Origin: an uncultured Saprospiraceae bacterium
GTDB taxonomy: Bacteria; Bacteroidota; Bacteroidia; Chitinophagales; Saprospiraceae
Assembly (NCBI GenBank): GCA_938045585.1
Contig: CALIAU010000012.1
Span: 124,001-188,000 of the forward strand
Direction of reading: 5' to 3'
DNA: 64,000 bases
Each line of letters starts with the position of its first letter. The stretch's first letter is position 1. This document shows, piece by piece, positions 47,152-56,807 of this stretch. The position numbers and the translations under genes were made by a program. The notes under the pieces were generated by a model that searched no databases, was not told the DNA's origin, and was given only the letters and a program-made list of their open reading frames with translations.

Positions 47152-47774
47152 GATCTTTTGAATTTATAGGTTAACAAAATATTCGTCGTTGACTGAGGCA
47201 TAATGGGAAAAGCCTTCACATCAAAGTAGGATGTTTGAATAAAGAAATTATGTGTTAGTGCTATTGTAATAGGAAGGTTACTAATCATTGAGATATCATA
47301 TCCTATACCTGTTTTTAAAGCAACAAGAGAAGAAAACCTACCTGTATCATTCACCTGTTCGTAGCTACCGTCTGAGGTATTTCTTTGAAAAATATCTTCT
47401 GGATGAAATTGATCCAATACTCCTAGGCCAAGAGAAATTTCCATAAATATTGCAGGCTTAGAAGTATACCTATAGCCCAAATCAAAATCAGTATAGATTG
47501 TATTACCAATCACTTCATTTTTAATGAAGCCAAGATTGGATGCAATAAATAAACCATGCCTTTTAGCTGCATTTAATCCCATTTCCAATCCTATTGAAAC
47601 ATGTGGGGTAAATGCTAAGAAGGCATTTTCATAGGGGAAGCCAACAGCATGATTGCCCATGGCATTTTTAAGGGAAAATCTTGAAAATTGATGCGTTTGA
47701 TTCTCCTGTGCTTGGAGGCGGTCTCCATTTGAGAATACAATTAAAATAAAGATGAGTGGTAGAAATAATTTCAT
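47148..47774 (-). CDS. Predicted outer membrane barrel protein
   Basis: 208 residues with a signal peptide (1 to about 22). Alternating strands such as KPAIFMEISLGLGVL and a C-terminal NILLTYKFKRS point to a small beta-barrel. Family not recognised. It is translationally coupled (ATGA-type overlap) to the serine hydrolase gene, so the two may form an export or anchoring pair. A TACTTTTG -7 motif lies 30 nt upstream. Confidence 0.72.
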   Translation of the reverse strand: MKLFLPLIFILIVFSNGDRLQAQENQTHQFSRFSLKNAMGNHAVGFPYENAFLAFTPHVSIGLEMGLNAAKRHGLFIASNLGFIKNEVIGNTIYTDFDLGYRYTSKPAIFMEISLGLGVLDQFHPEDIFQRNTSDGSYEQVNDTGRFSSLVALKTGIGYDISMISNLPITIALTHNFFIQTSYFDVKAFPIMPQSTTNILLTYKFKRS

Positions 47775-47803
47775 TTTCTTCTGTATCTATTAAACGAATA
47801 GTA

Positions 47804-47811
47804 CAAAAGTA
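47804..47811 (-). promoter_or_regulatory. TACTTTTG -7 motif for the barrel / serine hydrolase pair
   Basis: TACTTTTG on the minus strand fits TAnnTTTG and ends 30 nt before ATG 47774. Confidence 0.5.
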
Positions 47812-47847
47812 AATGCTAGATATATCAATACAATTACCCTATGGTAA

Positions 47848-48422
47848 CTAATGCTTTTCGTTGATATTTTTTCTGATTCTACTTAGACTTTGCGGAATGA
47901 TTCCTAAGTAGGAGGCAATATGTTTTTGAGCAACCCTCTGTAATAATTCTGGCCGCTCTTCTAAGAGTCTACCGTACCGTTCTTCCGCTGTTAGGGTCAT
48001 ACTTTCAATTTGCATCTTTTGCTTATCCTGGTTTGTATTCTTCTCTCCTTCCAAAAACAGCATACTGCCTATCTGGGTTTTTTGAAGTATATCAATATTT
48101 GCCTTACTCATTTGCAGCATCTTTGTGTCTTCCAAAGAAAGAATTTGCACAGGAGAGGATTTCCCTGAAAACAACGAATAATCATCTGCAAAAAAGTTGT
48201 TTTCAAGAAACAGATCAGTACAAATTGCATTATTTTCTTTCCATACAAAAAGACTGAACCCTCTAGTAAAAAATAGCCATGCCTTGCTATTGTATGCGAT
48301 TCTTTTATCACGTCATTTTTACCATACTCAACAAGTGTACAAAGAGAGACAAAGTGTTCCCATGCCTCTATAGGTGCTGCGTAGTATTTATCAAATGAGT
48401 CTTTTAAAATTTGTGCAAGCAT
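47848..48422 (-). pseudogene. Crp/Fnr-family regulator broken by a frameshift
   Basis: Two overlapping minus-strand frames join into one Crp/Fnr protein of about 190 residues. Upstream part: cyclic-nucleotide-binding fold (48422 to about 48250, [26 protein letters not shown]). Downstream part: [20 protein letters not shown], then [15 protein letters not shown] and the helix [17 protein letters not shown]. The frame changes at or just beside an A5 run on the plus strand (48247-48251, T5 in the gene); one extra T would restore GSVFFVWKENN. Either a recent pseudogene or a homopolymer sequencing error. No other damage is visible. Confidence 0.85.
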
Positions 48423-48663
48423 TCTCTTCGAATGTAAATGAGTTATAATCCATTCTTAACCGACTTAAAGTTAAGTAGTATTACCTCATGAGCGAACAAA
48501 TTCAAAAGATATATTCTTAGAATGCATAATTATTCTAGGCACTTTCACAGGACTAATAGACCCACAGTCTTTAATCTAAGGTTTAGTATCTCTTACGAAT
48601 GATGTCTTGTCTAAGATTATATAATTAAGATTAACTTCGACTTAAATTTATTACGTTCTAAGA

Positions 48664-51057
48664 TCAAGATTTGATAATCTTATATGTTATTCGTTTCCCA
48701 TCGACATCTGCGCTTAATAGGTAGATTCCTGAGGCTTGATCTGTCAATGGAATCTTAACAACACTTTCTGCTCCAAGTAAAGTTCTCCTAGTCATGGATA
48801 CTAGCTTGGCTTCTTGCGACAAAACTTGCAAGCTGACTGCTTCTATGTTTTTCAAAACCTTTAATACAATCGTCTCATTTATAGGATTGCCTAATACTTC
48901 AAAATACGTTTCAAAGAGATCTTGGTCGTTGGTTGCACTTAAAACTTCTGACTCGATGGCGCCTTTGTCAGGAGCACCTACTACAGGAGTTCCAAATAAA
49001 TCACTTTCGTGTCCACCAAGCCATACACCCGTATTAATAGCTGGACTGCCATCCTGCAAACTAAAATCGGAAATAGCCATATTGACAAACAAAGGATCTT
49101 TACCTAATTCATCTTTCTCTGCATTAAAGACACTTGCCAATGAGGTCAGTAAGCTCATGTTTCCTCCTAAGGAACTTATGGTAGGATTCCCTTCCGCTAC
49201 GGCATAATCTAAGCCGCTTGGATTAAACAAAATAGTATTTGTCATATTCATATGAATTGTACTTACGTCATCTCCATCCTCTATCCATTGAGAAATTCCA
49301 GCTATGTTGGTTCCTTCGTTATTAGCAATGGTACAATTTACAATATTCGTTTCTGAGCTATGTCCATCCAAAGCATTTTGAGAAATAGCACCGCCATTTC
49401 CAAATCCACTTACAAAGTTATTTGCAAACAAACTGGAACGTATCGTTACATCTTGATTTAAAATATACAGAGCACCACCAACAGCGTAACTTTTATTCGA
49501 TAGAAACTCGCACTTGTCAATTAACAGATGGCCTAGACCAATGAAATCAGTACCTATACTTATTGCACCTCCAAAACCACTAAATGTAGTATCGTCAGGA
49601 TCACCAGCCTCGTTTCTATTAAAGCTGCATGCAATAAATTCATTATTAGATCCTTCTTGAATATAGACAGCACCTCCAAGATTTCCTGCTGTATTATCAG
49701 TAAATCTGCAGTTTTTTGAAGAGGTTGTTGTGCCATTGTTTTGCACATACAAACCCCCACCTTCAATAGATGAATGATTTCTTTCAAACACACAGTCTTC
49801 AAAATCAACCTTGGCAAGAAATCCTGTACTAGCGCCACCACCACTTACCTCTGATGTATTCTCTATGAATTCACAATTCAGAAATTTTCCATTGGCGGTA
49901 GAGCTTTGTGTAGAACTACCCGCACCAAATCTCGCATTGTTTCCAATGAAATCAGTATTGCTCACTAAAAATTGGCAATGCGTGGAATACATACCCGTTC
50001 CAATACAATCCGTAATCAAACAATTATCTACAGTGTGATCACTCCTATAAAAATATAATGCACCTCTATTCCGCGACGTTATCTCCCTAAACGTACTATT
50101 TGTAATATTACCTATCAGCATTCCTGAGCCCTCTGTATCTCTTCCATCGAAGTAAATCGCTGAACCGTTTTCAGATGCTAGTTTGACAAATTCACAACTA
50201 TCTATTTGTGTGTTTAATGAATTCCAATTAAATATGCCTGCTGACCAAAAATCATTCTCCGCTACATTGTTTTCAAACAGACAATTTTTAATTGTAGTGT
50301 TATGTGCCCAACGAGGATACACCATGCCTCTATTTGTAATACTATTCGTAAACTCACAATCTTCTATGCTAACCTGTTCTGCCTGATCAATTAAAATTCC
50401 TGCTGATCTATTATTAGACCAGTTATTTGTAAAGACAGAGTTTTTAATCGTCGACGTAGCTGCTTCTGGGGAAAGGTATATAGAACTTCCATTCACTCCT
50501 ACGTTTTCTTTAAATGTACAGTGGGATACATGGATAGTTGTATAGCTTAAAATTCCTGCTCCTTGAATAATAAAGCCATCGGCCTCAAGATCATTAATAG
50601 GTGAAAAGCCATTTGAGAAACTTATCCCATCTATAATAATTGAAGCTGCACTCATTTCAGGTATGTACAAGACATGAAGAGCATTGTCATTTTTATTTAG
50701 AAGAACATTTGTTGATGCATCGTTTTGACTAAGATCACCACTTAGTCTTGTTTCATTCAAAGCGATATCTCTTTCTTCTAAGCTTTGCTCGTTCCCAGCA
50801 AAGCCGCCGTACAACGCATGCGGCACATTCAACTGAAAATATGCCCCATCAGACTGTGTAGGTGGTAAGTAGGTACCTGCGGCTATCCATATTTGCCCAG
50901 GAGTAGATACGGACATAGCTGATTCTAAATCTGTAAAAGCATTCTCCCAACTAGAGCCATCATTCGCGCCACCAGTTAGATTTTGGTTTACGAAAATTTG
51001 TGAAATGCCATATTGTGTAAATAGACTCAGGATACAAAGTGTTAAAAATTGTTTCAT
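48664..51057 (-). CDS. T9SS-secreted right-handed parallel beta-helix protein
   Basis: 797 residues. Signal peptide (1 to about 19, ending GISQ); N-terminal motif GGANDGSSWENAFTDLESA; then many PbH1-type beta-helix coils (about 110-650, repeated NCxFxxN units such as NCLFENNVAEN and NCRFTDNTAGN), and a C-terminal T9SS type A sorting domain (about 715-797, EVLGNPINETIVLKV and SGIYLLSADVDG). Resembles polymorphic outer membrane or polysaccharide-lyase-like helices, but no catalytic residues can be assigned. Adhesin or glycan binding is inference. Confidence 0.9.
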   Translation of the reverse strand: MKQFLTLCILSLFTQYGISQIFVNQNLTGGANDGSSWENAFTDLESAMSVSTPGQIWIAAGTYLPPTQSDGAYFQLNVPHALYGGFAGNEQSLEERDIALNETRLSGDLSQNDASTNVLLNKNDNALHVLYIPEMSAASIIIDGISFSNGFSPINDLEADGFIIQGAGILSYTTIHVSHCTFKENVGVNGSSIYLSPEAATSTIKNSVFTNNWSNNRSAGILIDQAEQVSIEDCEFTNSITNRGMVYPRWAHNTTIKNCLFENNVAENDFWSAGIFNWNSLNTQIDSCEFVKLASENGSAIYFDGRDTEGSGMLIGNITNSTFREITSRNRGALYFYRSDHTVDNCLITDCIGTGMYSTHCQFLVSNTDFIGNNARFGAGSSTQSSTANGKFLNCEFIENTSEVSGGGASTGFLAKVDFEDCVFERNHSSIEGGGLYVQNNGTTTSSKNCRFTDNTAGNLGGAVYIQEGSNNEFIACSFNRNEAGDPDDTTFSGFGGAISIGTDFIGLGHLLIDKCEFLSNKSYAVGGALYILNQDVTIRSSLFANNFVSGFGNGGAISQNALDGHSSETNIVNCTIANNEGTNIAGISQWIEDGDDVSTIHMNMTNTILFNPSGLDYAVAEGNPTISSLGGNMSLLTSLASVFNAEKDELGKDPLFVNMAISDFSLQDGSPAINTGVWLGGHESDLFGTPVVGAPDKGAIESEVLSATNDQDLFETYFEVLGNPINETIVLKVLKNIEAVSLQVLSQEAKLVSMTRRTLLGAESVVKIPLTDQASGIYLLSADVDGKRITYKIIKS

Positions 51058-51298
51058 GTTTAGTTATTTGGATTGAAAAATCAAAACTCCACACATAGAA
51101 TCCAAGAAGGTGCATTGTGTGACACTTACATGATTATATTTGCTCGGCACTAGTCGTTTGAATTAAACACAAATAACATAGTAACTAAATCTAACTTGAT
51201 TACATAAAACAATACAAAGCGAAATAAATTCATGTAAGAATTACTAAATTGTATATGTTATAATTAAAAATATTTAGAATTATCTAAAATCAATAGTT

Positions 51299-52636
51299 AT
51301 GAGGATTCTTTTTTTATTAATCATTCTGGGCCTTCATCTTACTTCAGCGCAGGCACAAGATTTTGAATTTATAAACTATTCAAAAAATCTAGATGTAGAT
51401 GTTATCCTAGCGGAGGATCATGACCAAGATGGAGACTTAGACCTTCTAACTGTAGCGTTCAATAGTGGAGAAGATATATTCTATATCATAGACAATGATG
51501 GTTCTGGCACTTTTAGTTTTGAAGAGAAAATAATTATGGATGATGTTGATATAACTTGGCCAAAGTTTGGGGACTTAAATGGGGATGGTTTATCAGATAT
51601 GGTATTCTCCCAAAGAAGCAATAATGAAATTTTTGTTCAATTGAATCAAGGTGATGGGAGTTTTGAAAAACAGAGCTTAGATATTTTTGATATTCAAGAT
51701 TTCACTATAACAGATCGGGATGGCGATGGAGACATGGACCTAATAGGAACGAATGAAGACTTAACAAGAATTCATATCTACGAAAATTCAGGTGATTTAA
51801 ATTTTACATTGACTCAAACACTAGGTACATCATATGAGGATGTGGAGGACTATGTTGTAGGAGATTTTAACCAAGATGGAATTGCTGATATTGCATATTT
51901 AGGAAAGACTTCATTCACTGAAAGTTCAGTTGATATATTTATAAGTGATGGCTTATATGTATATATAGGATCCCAGTTAGCAAATGAATTTGGTGGTCCT
52001 AGATCTGTTGCATTTCATGATTATGATGGAGATGGTCAAACTGAACTTATCGCGCATAGGAGTTCCGAACTGAGAGCCTTTTCTTTTATTGAAGAAAATC
52101 AATTTGCAGAAACCAGTCTCGTAAGTATGTCTTCTATTACTTCCTTCAACTTTGGGGATTTGACCAATGATGGCCTAGCTGATATTGTAGTAGGCTTTAA
52201 TGCAAGCGATGTTCTTCTGTATACCTATCAACCCATGTCGCAATTATTATATTCAGAATCTAATGTAGGCACAGTATTCCCTGCATTTTCACCAAATATT
52301 GGTGATTTCGATGGGGATGGACTAAACGACATTGCAATTTTAAGTTTATTTGATTTAACATTTTTTAGAAACAAGGGAGTGCCCTCATCTACATACGATG
52401 ATGACATCATGAAGGATGTAATTGTCTACCCAAATCCATTTAACTCAAAGATTCATATCGAAGATGATAGTCGAAAGGATGTACAATTTCAAATACGTGA
52501 TCTGAATAATAAATTGATTGTCACAACAAAGAAGCGTGTTATTTCAGCTCCCCACCTAAGTTCTGGAATCTACTCCCTAACTATACAGGATAATAAAACA
52601 CATGAAGTAAAAACTATTAAATTGATTAAGCGATAA
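51299..52636 (+). CDS. T9SS-secreted FG-GAP/VCBS repeat protein
   Basis: 445 residues. Signal peptide (1 to about 20, ending AQAQ); FG-GAP/VCBS-type beta-propeller repeats (about 25-350) with calcium-loop-like DxDxDGxxD text (DHDQDGDLDLLT, DRDGDGDMDLIG, DFDGDGLNDIAI); a T9SS sorting domain (about 365-445, VIVYPNPFNSK and LSSGIYSLTIQD). Predicted secreted calcium-dependent adhesin or integrin-like protein. Divergent from the beta-helix protein gene. Confidence 0.92.
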   Translation: MRILFLLIILGLHLTSAQAQDFEFINYSKNLDVDVILAEDHDQDGDLDLLTVAFNSGEDIFYIIDNDGSGTFSFEEKIIMDDVDITWPKFGDLNGDGLSDMVFSQRSNNEIFVQLNQGDGSFEKQSLDIFDIQDFTITDRDGDGDMDLIGTNEDLTRIHIYENSGDLNFTLTQTLGTSYEDVEDYVVGDFNQDGIADIAYLGKTSFTESSVDIFISDGLYVYIGSQLANEFGGPRSVAFHDYDGDGQTELIAHRSSELRAFSFIEENQFAETSLVSMSSITSFNFGDLTNDGLADIVVGFNASDVLLYTYQPMSQLLYSESNVGTVFPAFSPNIGDFDGDGLNDIAILSLFDLTFFRNKGVPSSTYDDDIMKDVIVYPNPFNSKIHIEDDSRKDVQFQIRDLNNKLIVTTKKRVISAPHLSSGIYSLTIQDNKTHEVKTIKLIKR

Positions 52637-52734
52637 GTGAAAGGCGTATTGTAATCGTTTTGTTTTCTAGCGCAGCTAAAAAGTAGAAGATATTGAATGT
52701 ATTCTAGATTAAGGAACTTCTTAAAAACTGAGTT

Positions 52735-53775
52735 CTACCCTAGCCCTTCGCCTTTCTTAGACGCCTTATATCTCCCCTTGCCAAACTTAGTCCCATTAAA
52801 CTCCATGCTAGGCTTTAGGCGGTCTTGCTCCTCTTTATCCAATTTTATAAAATCACTGCATTTGGCCGAACAACAGTTATCATATTTCTCCTTACAGGCA
52901 TCACATTGGATAAATAATATATGGCAGGCTTCATTAGCACAGTTCGTATGTTGATCGTCCTTGCTTCCGCACTGGTGACAGTTTGAAATCACATCTTCCG
53001 TAATGCGCTCCCCTAGGCGTTCGTCAAAAACAAAATTCTTTCCTATAAACTTATTGTCTAGTCCCTGCTTTTCTACCTGACGGGTATACTCGATAATACC
53101 TCCTTCCAACTGATAGACTTTTTGAAAGCCCCTATGTTTAAAATAGGCACTAGCTTTCTCACAACGTATTCCTCCAGTACAGTACATGACTATGTTCTTG
53201 TCTCTATGTTCGTCTAGAATATCTTCCACAATAGGAAGTGACTCCCGAAAGGTTTCTACATCTGGTTTTATTGCATCTTTAAAATGCCCTACCTCGCTTT
53301 CATAGTGATTGCGCATATCTACAATCACTGTATCTTCCTTACTCGTGATTTCATTAAAATGTTCAGCTGTAAGATGCACCCCTGTCTTGCTCGCATCAAA
53401 ACTAGAATCGTCTAAGCCATCTGCCACTATCTTATGTCGCTTCTTGATAGTCAATTTAAAAAAGGACTTTCCATCATCTTCAATGGCCTTGTTTAATCTA
53501 ATCCCTTGCAAGAAGAGAATCTTGTCTAGGGTCTGTCTAAGCTTTTCTTCTTTTTTAGTAGGTACACTGATCTGGGCATTGATGCCTTCATGGGCTACAT
53601 AGATGCGTCCGAGTACACCTACTCTTTCTAAAAGGATATAGAGGTGATCGCGAAACAAATTCAAGTTTAGAATTTGGGCGTATTGGTAGAACGAGATTGT
53701 CGTCCGGGGTTCGTTGTCAGCAAGCAGTTGCTCCTTGAGCACTTCCTTGTTTACTTTGTTATGATATTTACTCAT
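52735..53775 (-). CDS. trhO: tRNA uridine(34) hydroxylase (rhodanese-like)
   Basis: 346 residues from ATG 53775; the frame extends to a TTG at 53802, but that codon overlaps the promoter motif. TrhO/YceA oxidises U34 of certain tRNAs to 5-hydroxyuridine. N-terminal ferredoxin-like part, then a rhodanese domain with the active loop CTGGIRCEKASAY, and a C-terminal cysteine-rich region (CHQCGSKDDQHTNCANEAC, then CDACKEKYDNCC) typical of the family. An 11-bp direct repeat sits upstream. Confidence 0.95.
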   Translation of the reverse strand: MSKYHNKVNKEVLKEQLLADNEPRTTISFYQYAQILNLNLFRDHLYILLERVGVLGRIYVAHEGINAQISVPTKKEEKLRQTLDKILFLQGIRLNKAIEDDGKSFFKLTIKKRHKIVADGLDDSSFDASKTGVHLTAEHFNEITSKEDTVIVDMRNHYESEVGHFKDAIKPDVETFRESLPIVEDILDEHRDKNIVMYCTGGIRCEKASAYFKHRGFQKVYQLEGGIIEYTRQVEKQGLDNKFIGKNFVFDERLGERITEDVISNCHQCGSKDDQHTNCANEACHILFIQCDACKEKYDNCCSAKCSDFIKLDKEEQDRLKPSMEFNGTKFGKGRYKASKKGEGLG

Positions 53776-53799
53776 CGCTTTTGCAGGAAACGTGAGGGA

Positions 53800-53807
53800 C
53801 AAAGGTA
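53800..53807 (-). promoter_or_regulatory. TACCTTTG -7 motif for trhO
   Basis: TACCTTTG on the minus strand ends 25 nt before ATG 53775. Confidence 0.6.
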
Positions 53808-53815
53808 GAGAAAAA

Positions 53816-53847
53816 AGACGCTAGATGATAGAGCTGAGACGCTAGAT
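53816..53847. promoter_or_regulatory. 11-bp direct repeat upstream of trhO, candidate operator
   Basis: AGACGCTAGAT occurs at 53816-53826 and 53837-53847. The copies are 21 bp apart start to start, two turns of the helix, and lie just upstream of the trhO -7 motif. Confidence 0.5.
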
Positions 53848-53924
53848 TTTGTGGAATAGCCAAAAGGAAGTTTAGGCTTGATATATGTGGACTCAGCTTA
53901 ATGAGAATTAATACTCACTATAAA

Positions 53925-54683
53925 TCAAGAACCTGACTTAATCCTTCTTAATAATTCTGTCTTCTTAGTGCTTGAAACTATTAATTCAGTTCCGTTTTCC
54001 AAAACTATAGTACCTCCCTTTCCCTTAATATAGCGCGTCACGTATTCTAGATTAACGATATAAGATCGGTGTATTCTACAAAATCCAAATTCAGATAAGG
54101 CAGATTCATAAAACTTGAGGTTACGGCATATAAGAGACTTTTTTCCGTTTTTAAAATAGAAACAAGTAAAATTATCCTGTGCTTCACAATACATTATCTC
54201 AGCCATTTTCACTACATCAAAGCCCTCCATTAAAGGCAATACCAACTTTCTATTTTGTGATGTAATAACGCTCATATTATCAATGAGTATTTGCGCATGG
54301 CTAATTTTATCTTTTTGCATAATGCGCTGGGCAACACTGTCTACTGCCTTTTCTAATTCTTCAATATCGACAGGTTTAAGCAGATAATGTGCTGCACTTA
54401 GGTTAAATGCTTGGATTGCATACTGGCTAAAAGCTGTTACAAATATTATTTCGAAGTTAATCTCACCCCATGATTCTAACAAGTCAAATGCATTGCCTCT
54501 AGGCATTTCGATATCTAGAAAAACAAGGTCTGGCGCCTTTTTGAGAATGGCTGCTTTGGCTTCATGAATGTCTTCACAAGTAGCTAGAAGAGAAATCTGT
54601 GGGCAATATTTACCTATGTAATTTTGCAAGGATTCTCTGCTGTCTTGCTCATCATCTACGATTATGGCTGTAATATTGCTCAC
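53925..54683 (-). CDS. LytTR-family response regulator
   Basis: 252 residues: receiver domain (about 1-125, phosphoacceptor Asp in LVFLDIEMP, acidic IIVDDEQD) and LytTR DNA-binding domain (about 145-250, RNLKFYESAL, FCRIHRSYIVN). It follows the LytS-like kinase gene by 3 nt, so the pair is co-transcribed. Targets are unknown. Confidence 0.95.
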   Translation of the reverse strand: MSNITAIIVDDEQDSRESLQNYIGKYCPQISLLATCEDIHEAKAAILKKAPDLVFLDIEMPRGNAFDLLESWGEINFEIIFVTAFSQYAIQAFNLSAAHYLLKPVDIEELEKAVDSVAQRIMQKDKISHAQILIDNMSVITSQNRKLVLPLMEGFDVVKMAEIMYCEAQDNFTCFYFKNGKKSLICRNLKFYESALSEFGFCRIHRSYIVNLEYVTRYIKGKGGTIVLENGTELIVSSTKKTELLRRIKSGS

Positions 54684-54686
54684 AGT

Positions 54687-56594
54687 CTACATTGGTATTG
54701 TTATGGAAACAATGGTGCCTGCATCCAAATCCGAATCCTTTGCATCATCTATTTCTATCTTATAATTTTTATTGTACACCTTATTTATCAAAGCAAGACG
54801 TTCTGATACATTTTCCATGCCCGTACTTTTATATCTCCGTTGATTAATGGTTTTCAACTCTTTCGATCGCTCCCTACCTATTCCATCATCTTCTATGGTG
54901 ACAACGAGATTATTATTTAATTCATTGACAGCAAGTTTTAACTTACCCTGTCCCTCTTTATATCGTAATCCATGCCATACCGCATTTTCAACAAAGGGCT
55001 GGATTAACATAGGCGGCACTTCTAACTCGTAGGCCTTGGCGGGTATATTCTTCTCAAATTCATATTCAAATTTATCTCTAAATCGAAAGTGTTCTAACTT
55101 AAGATACAATGCATTTAATTCCATTTCTTCTTCAAAGGGAACCAAATCTTTTTGAGAATGATCCAAAACCTTACGCATTAATTTAGAAAATTCAGACAAA
55201 TACTTATTGGCTGCTTTTTCATCATTTTTAGCAATGAAATTATTCACTGAATTCAGAGCATTGAAAATAAAGTGTGGGTTCATTTGTGTGCGTAAGGACT
55301 TTAATAATAAAAGTTGATTTGCTTTACGCTTCGCCTTGACATTCTTATTGATAAAATAAAAGAACACCAGTGAACCTGCTAATAACAATGACAATAAGCC
55401 TATTAGCCATCTTTGTGAACTCACCTGAGATTGCAAGAGTTCCTTATCCTTTTGACGCAGAGTATTGTCTTTCTCACCGATATCGATTTTTTGTTGCCCC
55501 TGTACAATAGCAACGCTTTGATTCAGCTCTTCTCTTAACTCTTCTATTGCTAGTTCTTTTGCTTCGATATATTTTTCGAAATCAGCTAAGGCCGTGTTAA
55601 TAGCCCCCTTCTTCTGATTTATTTCTGCAGACTTTTTATAGACCTCTGCAACGTAGACGGCTGCGGTATTTGTATTAATTGCCTGTTTTGCTAACTGAAT
55701 AAAACCTTGTGCCTCTTTTAATTTATTTTCTTCTTCGTATAAGGAGGCCACTTCTAGGTTTTCCCGAACAGCAATTTCAGCTAAATTTTCCATTTTCCCA
55801 GCTGCAGGCAACTTAGTTCTTGGGGCATCTATTTTTTCAACGTTGCTAATATTTACATTATCTAAAATGTCCTTGCGCGCTTTCTCAATCTCCTTGTAAT
55901 CATTTTTATCCGCTTTACTAGGGAGGTTCTTTATTGAGTTCTCTAAGGACCGGGAAGCATTTGTATAATCATTATTTTGAGAATATCCTTGCGAGCGTTT
56001 TGCTTCAATCTGAGCCTTTTCTAAGCTATCCAATGTATAGTTAGACCTGACCCTCTCTAGTTGAGAAAATGTTTCTTCAACATTCCCAAGTAATAATTCT
56101 ACATCTGCTAAACCCACTTCACAACGTTGACTTAGTTTTTGATCTTCTTTAATTTCAATACATCGTGTAAAATTTATTTTGGCATCCTCTGCAGCTTCTT
56201 TTCTCAGGTACATTTGGCCAATTTTATAGTAGAGCAATTTCTTTTCGCCAAAATATTTTGTTTTCGCCAATAATTCGAGTCCCTGCGTATATCTGCTAAT
56301 TGCTAAATCAAGTTGATCGATATTACTGTTAATATCCCCTAACAGGGTATAGGCACTTGCAACCAAATCCACTTGCAATCCTTTTTTAGAATAGGAATTT
56401 GATTTATTATTTAGAAAGCCATCAATGATTTTAATGGCTCCATTCGGATCCGAGATGTGTATATCACGCGCATGCTCTAACAACTCTTCATGAGACAGCT
56501 GCGCATTCTTGTTTACTTTTAATTTCTTCTGTCCCACTACCTTAGCAGAAAAGAAAATCAAACAAATGAATAATATGTATACTCTTAGGGTCAT
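54687..56594 (-). CDS. TPR-containing LytS-type sensor histidine kinase
   Basis: 635 residues from ATG 56594, which gives a signal-like N-terminus (YILFICLIFFSAKVVGQ); a GTG at 56621 would add nine residues. TPR-like helices (about 40-340), a coiled coil, one membrane helix (about 395-415, WLIGLLSLLLAGSLVFFYF), the His_kinase region MNPHFIFNALNSVNNFI with the phosphoacceptor His, and a C-terminal HATPase (VENAVWHGLRYKEGQG, IEDDGIGRE). Cognate to the LytTR regulator downstream. Confidence 0.93.
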   Translation of the reverse strand: MTLRVYILFICLIFFSAKVVGQKKLKVNKNAQLSHEELLEHARDIHISDPNGAIKIIDGFLNNKSNSYSKKGLQVDLVASAYTLLGDINSNIDQLDLAISRYTQGLELLAKTKYFGEKKLLYYKIGQMYLRKEAAEDAKINFTRCIEIKEDQKLSQRCEVGLADVELLLGNVEETFSQLERVRSNYTLDSLEKAQIEAKRSQGYSQNNDYTNASRSLENSIKNLPSKADKNDYKEIEKARKDILDNVNISNVEKIDAPRTKLPAAGKMENLAEIAVRENLEVASLYEEENKLKEAQGFIQLAKQAINTNTAAVYVAEVYKKSAEINQKKGAINTALADFEKYIEAKELAIEELREELNQSVAIVQGQQKIDIGEKDNTLRQKDKELLQSQVSSQRWLIGLLSLLLAGSLVFFYFINKNVKAKRKANQLLLLKSLRTQMNPHFIFNALNSVNNFIAKNDEKAANKYLSEFSKLMRKVLDHSQKDLVPFEEEMELNALYLKLEHFRFRDKFEYEFEKNIPAKAYELEVPPMLIQPFVENAVWHGLRYKEGQGKLKLAVNELNNNLVVTIEDDGIGRERSKELKTINQRRYKSTGMENVSERLALINKVYNKNYKIEIDDAKDSDLDAGTIVSITIPM

Positions 56595-56630
56595 ACAAGA
56601 ATAAATATACAACACTTTCACTCTCCATGT

Positions 56631-56651
56631 TTTTTAGTCTAATACTAAAAA
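56631..56651. repeat. Short inverted repeat upstream of the LytS-like kinase
   Basis: TTTTTAGT and ACTAAAAA form a perfect 8-bp inverted repeat over a 5-nt spacer, 37 nt before the kinase start. Confidence 0.35.
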
Positions 56652-56807
56652 CAGCTAAATAGTTTGCTTTACCAAGTCAGATGGCAGCTTTACGGAGTTA
56701 ATGTATACGCTCACCATGTATAGGTTTTATTTCTTCTTTTTTCGATCGAAATTGAAGTCGTTACACTCAATTTATTAACCCTCTCCTTTCTAAAAAATAA
56801 TGCTATC

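Noticed and set aside
48423-48663. Possible RNA gene in the spacer before the beta-helix gene
   Set aside because: AT-rich sequence with only a short CTTAA inverted repeat; nothing supports an RNA gene.
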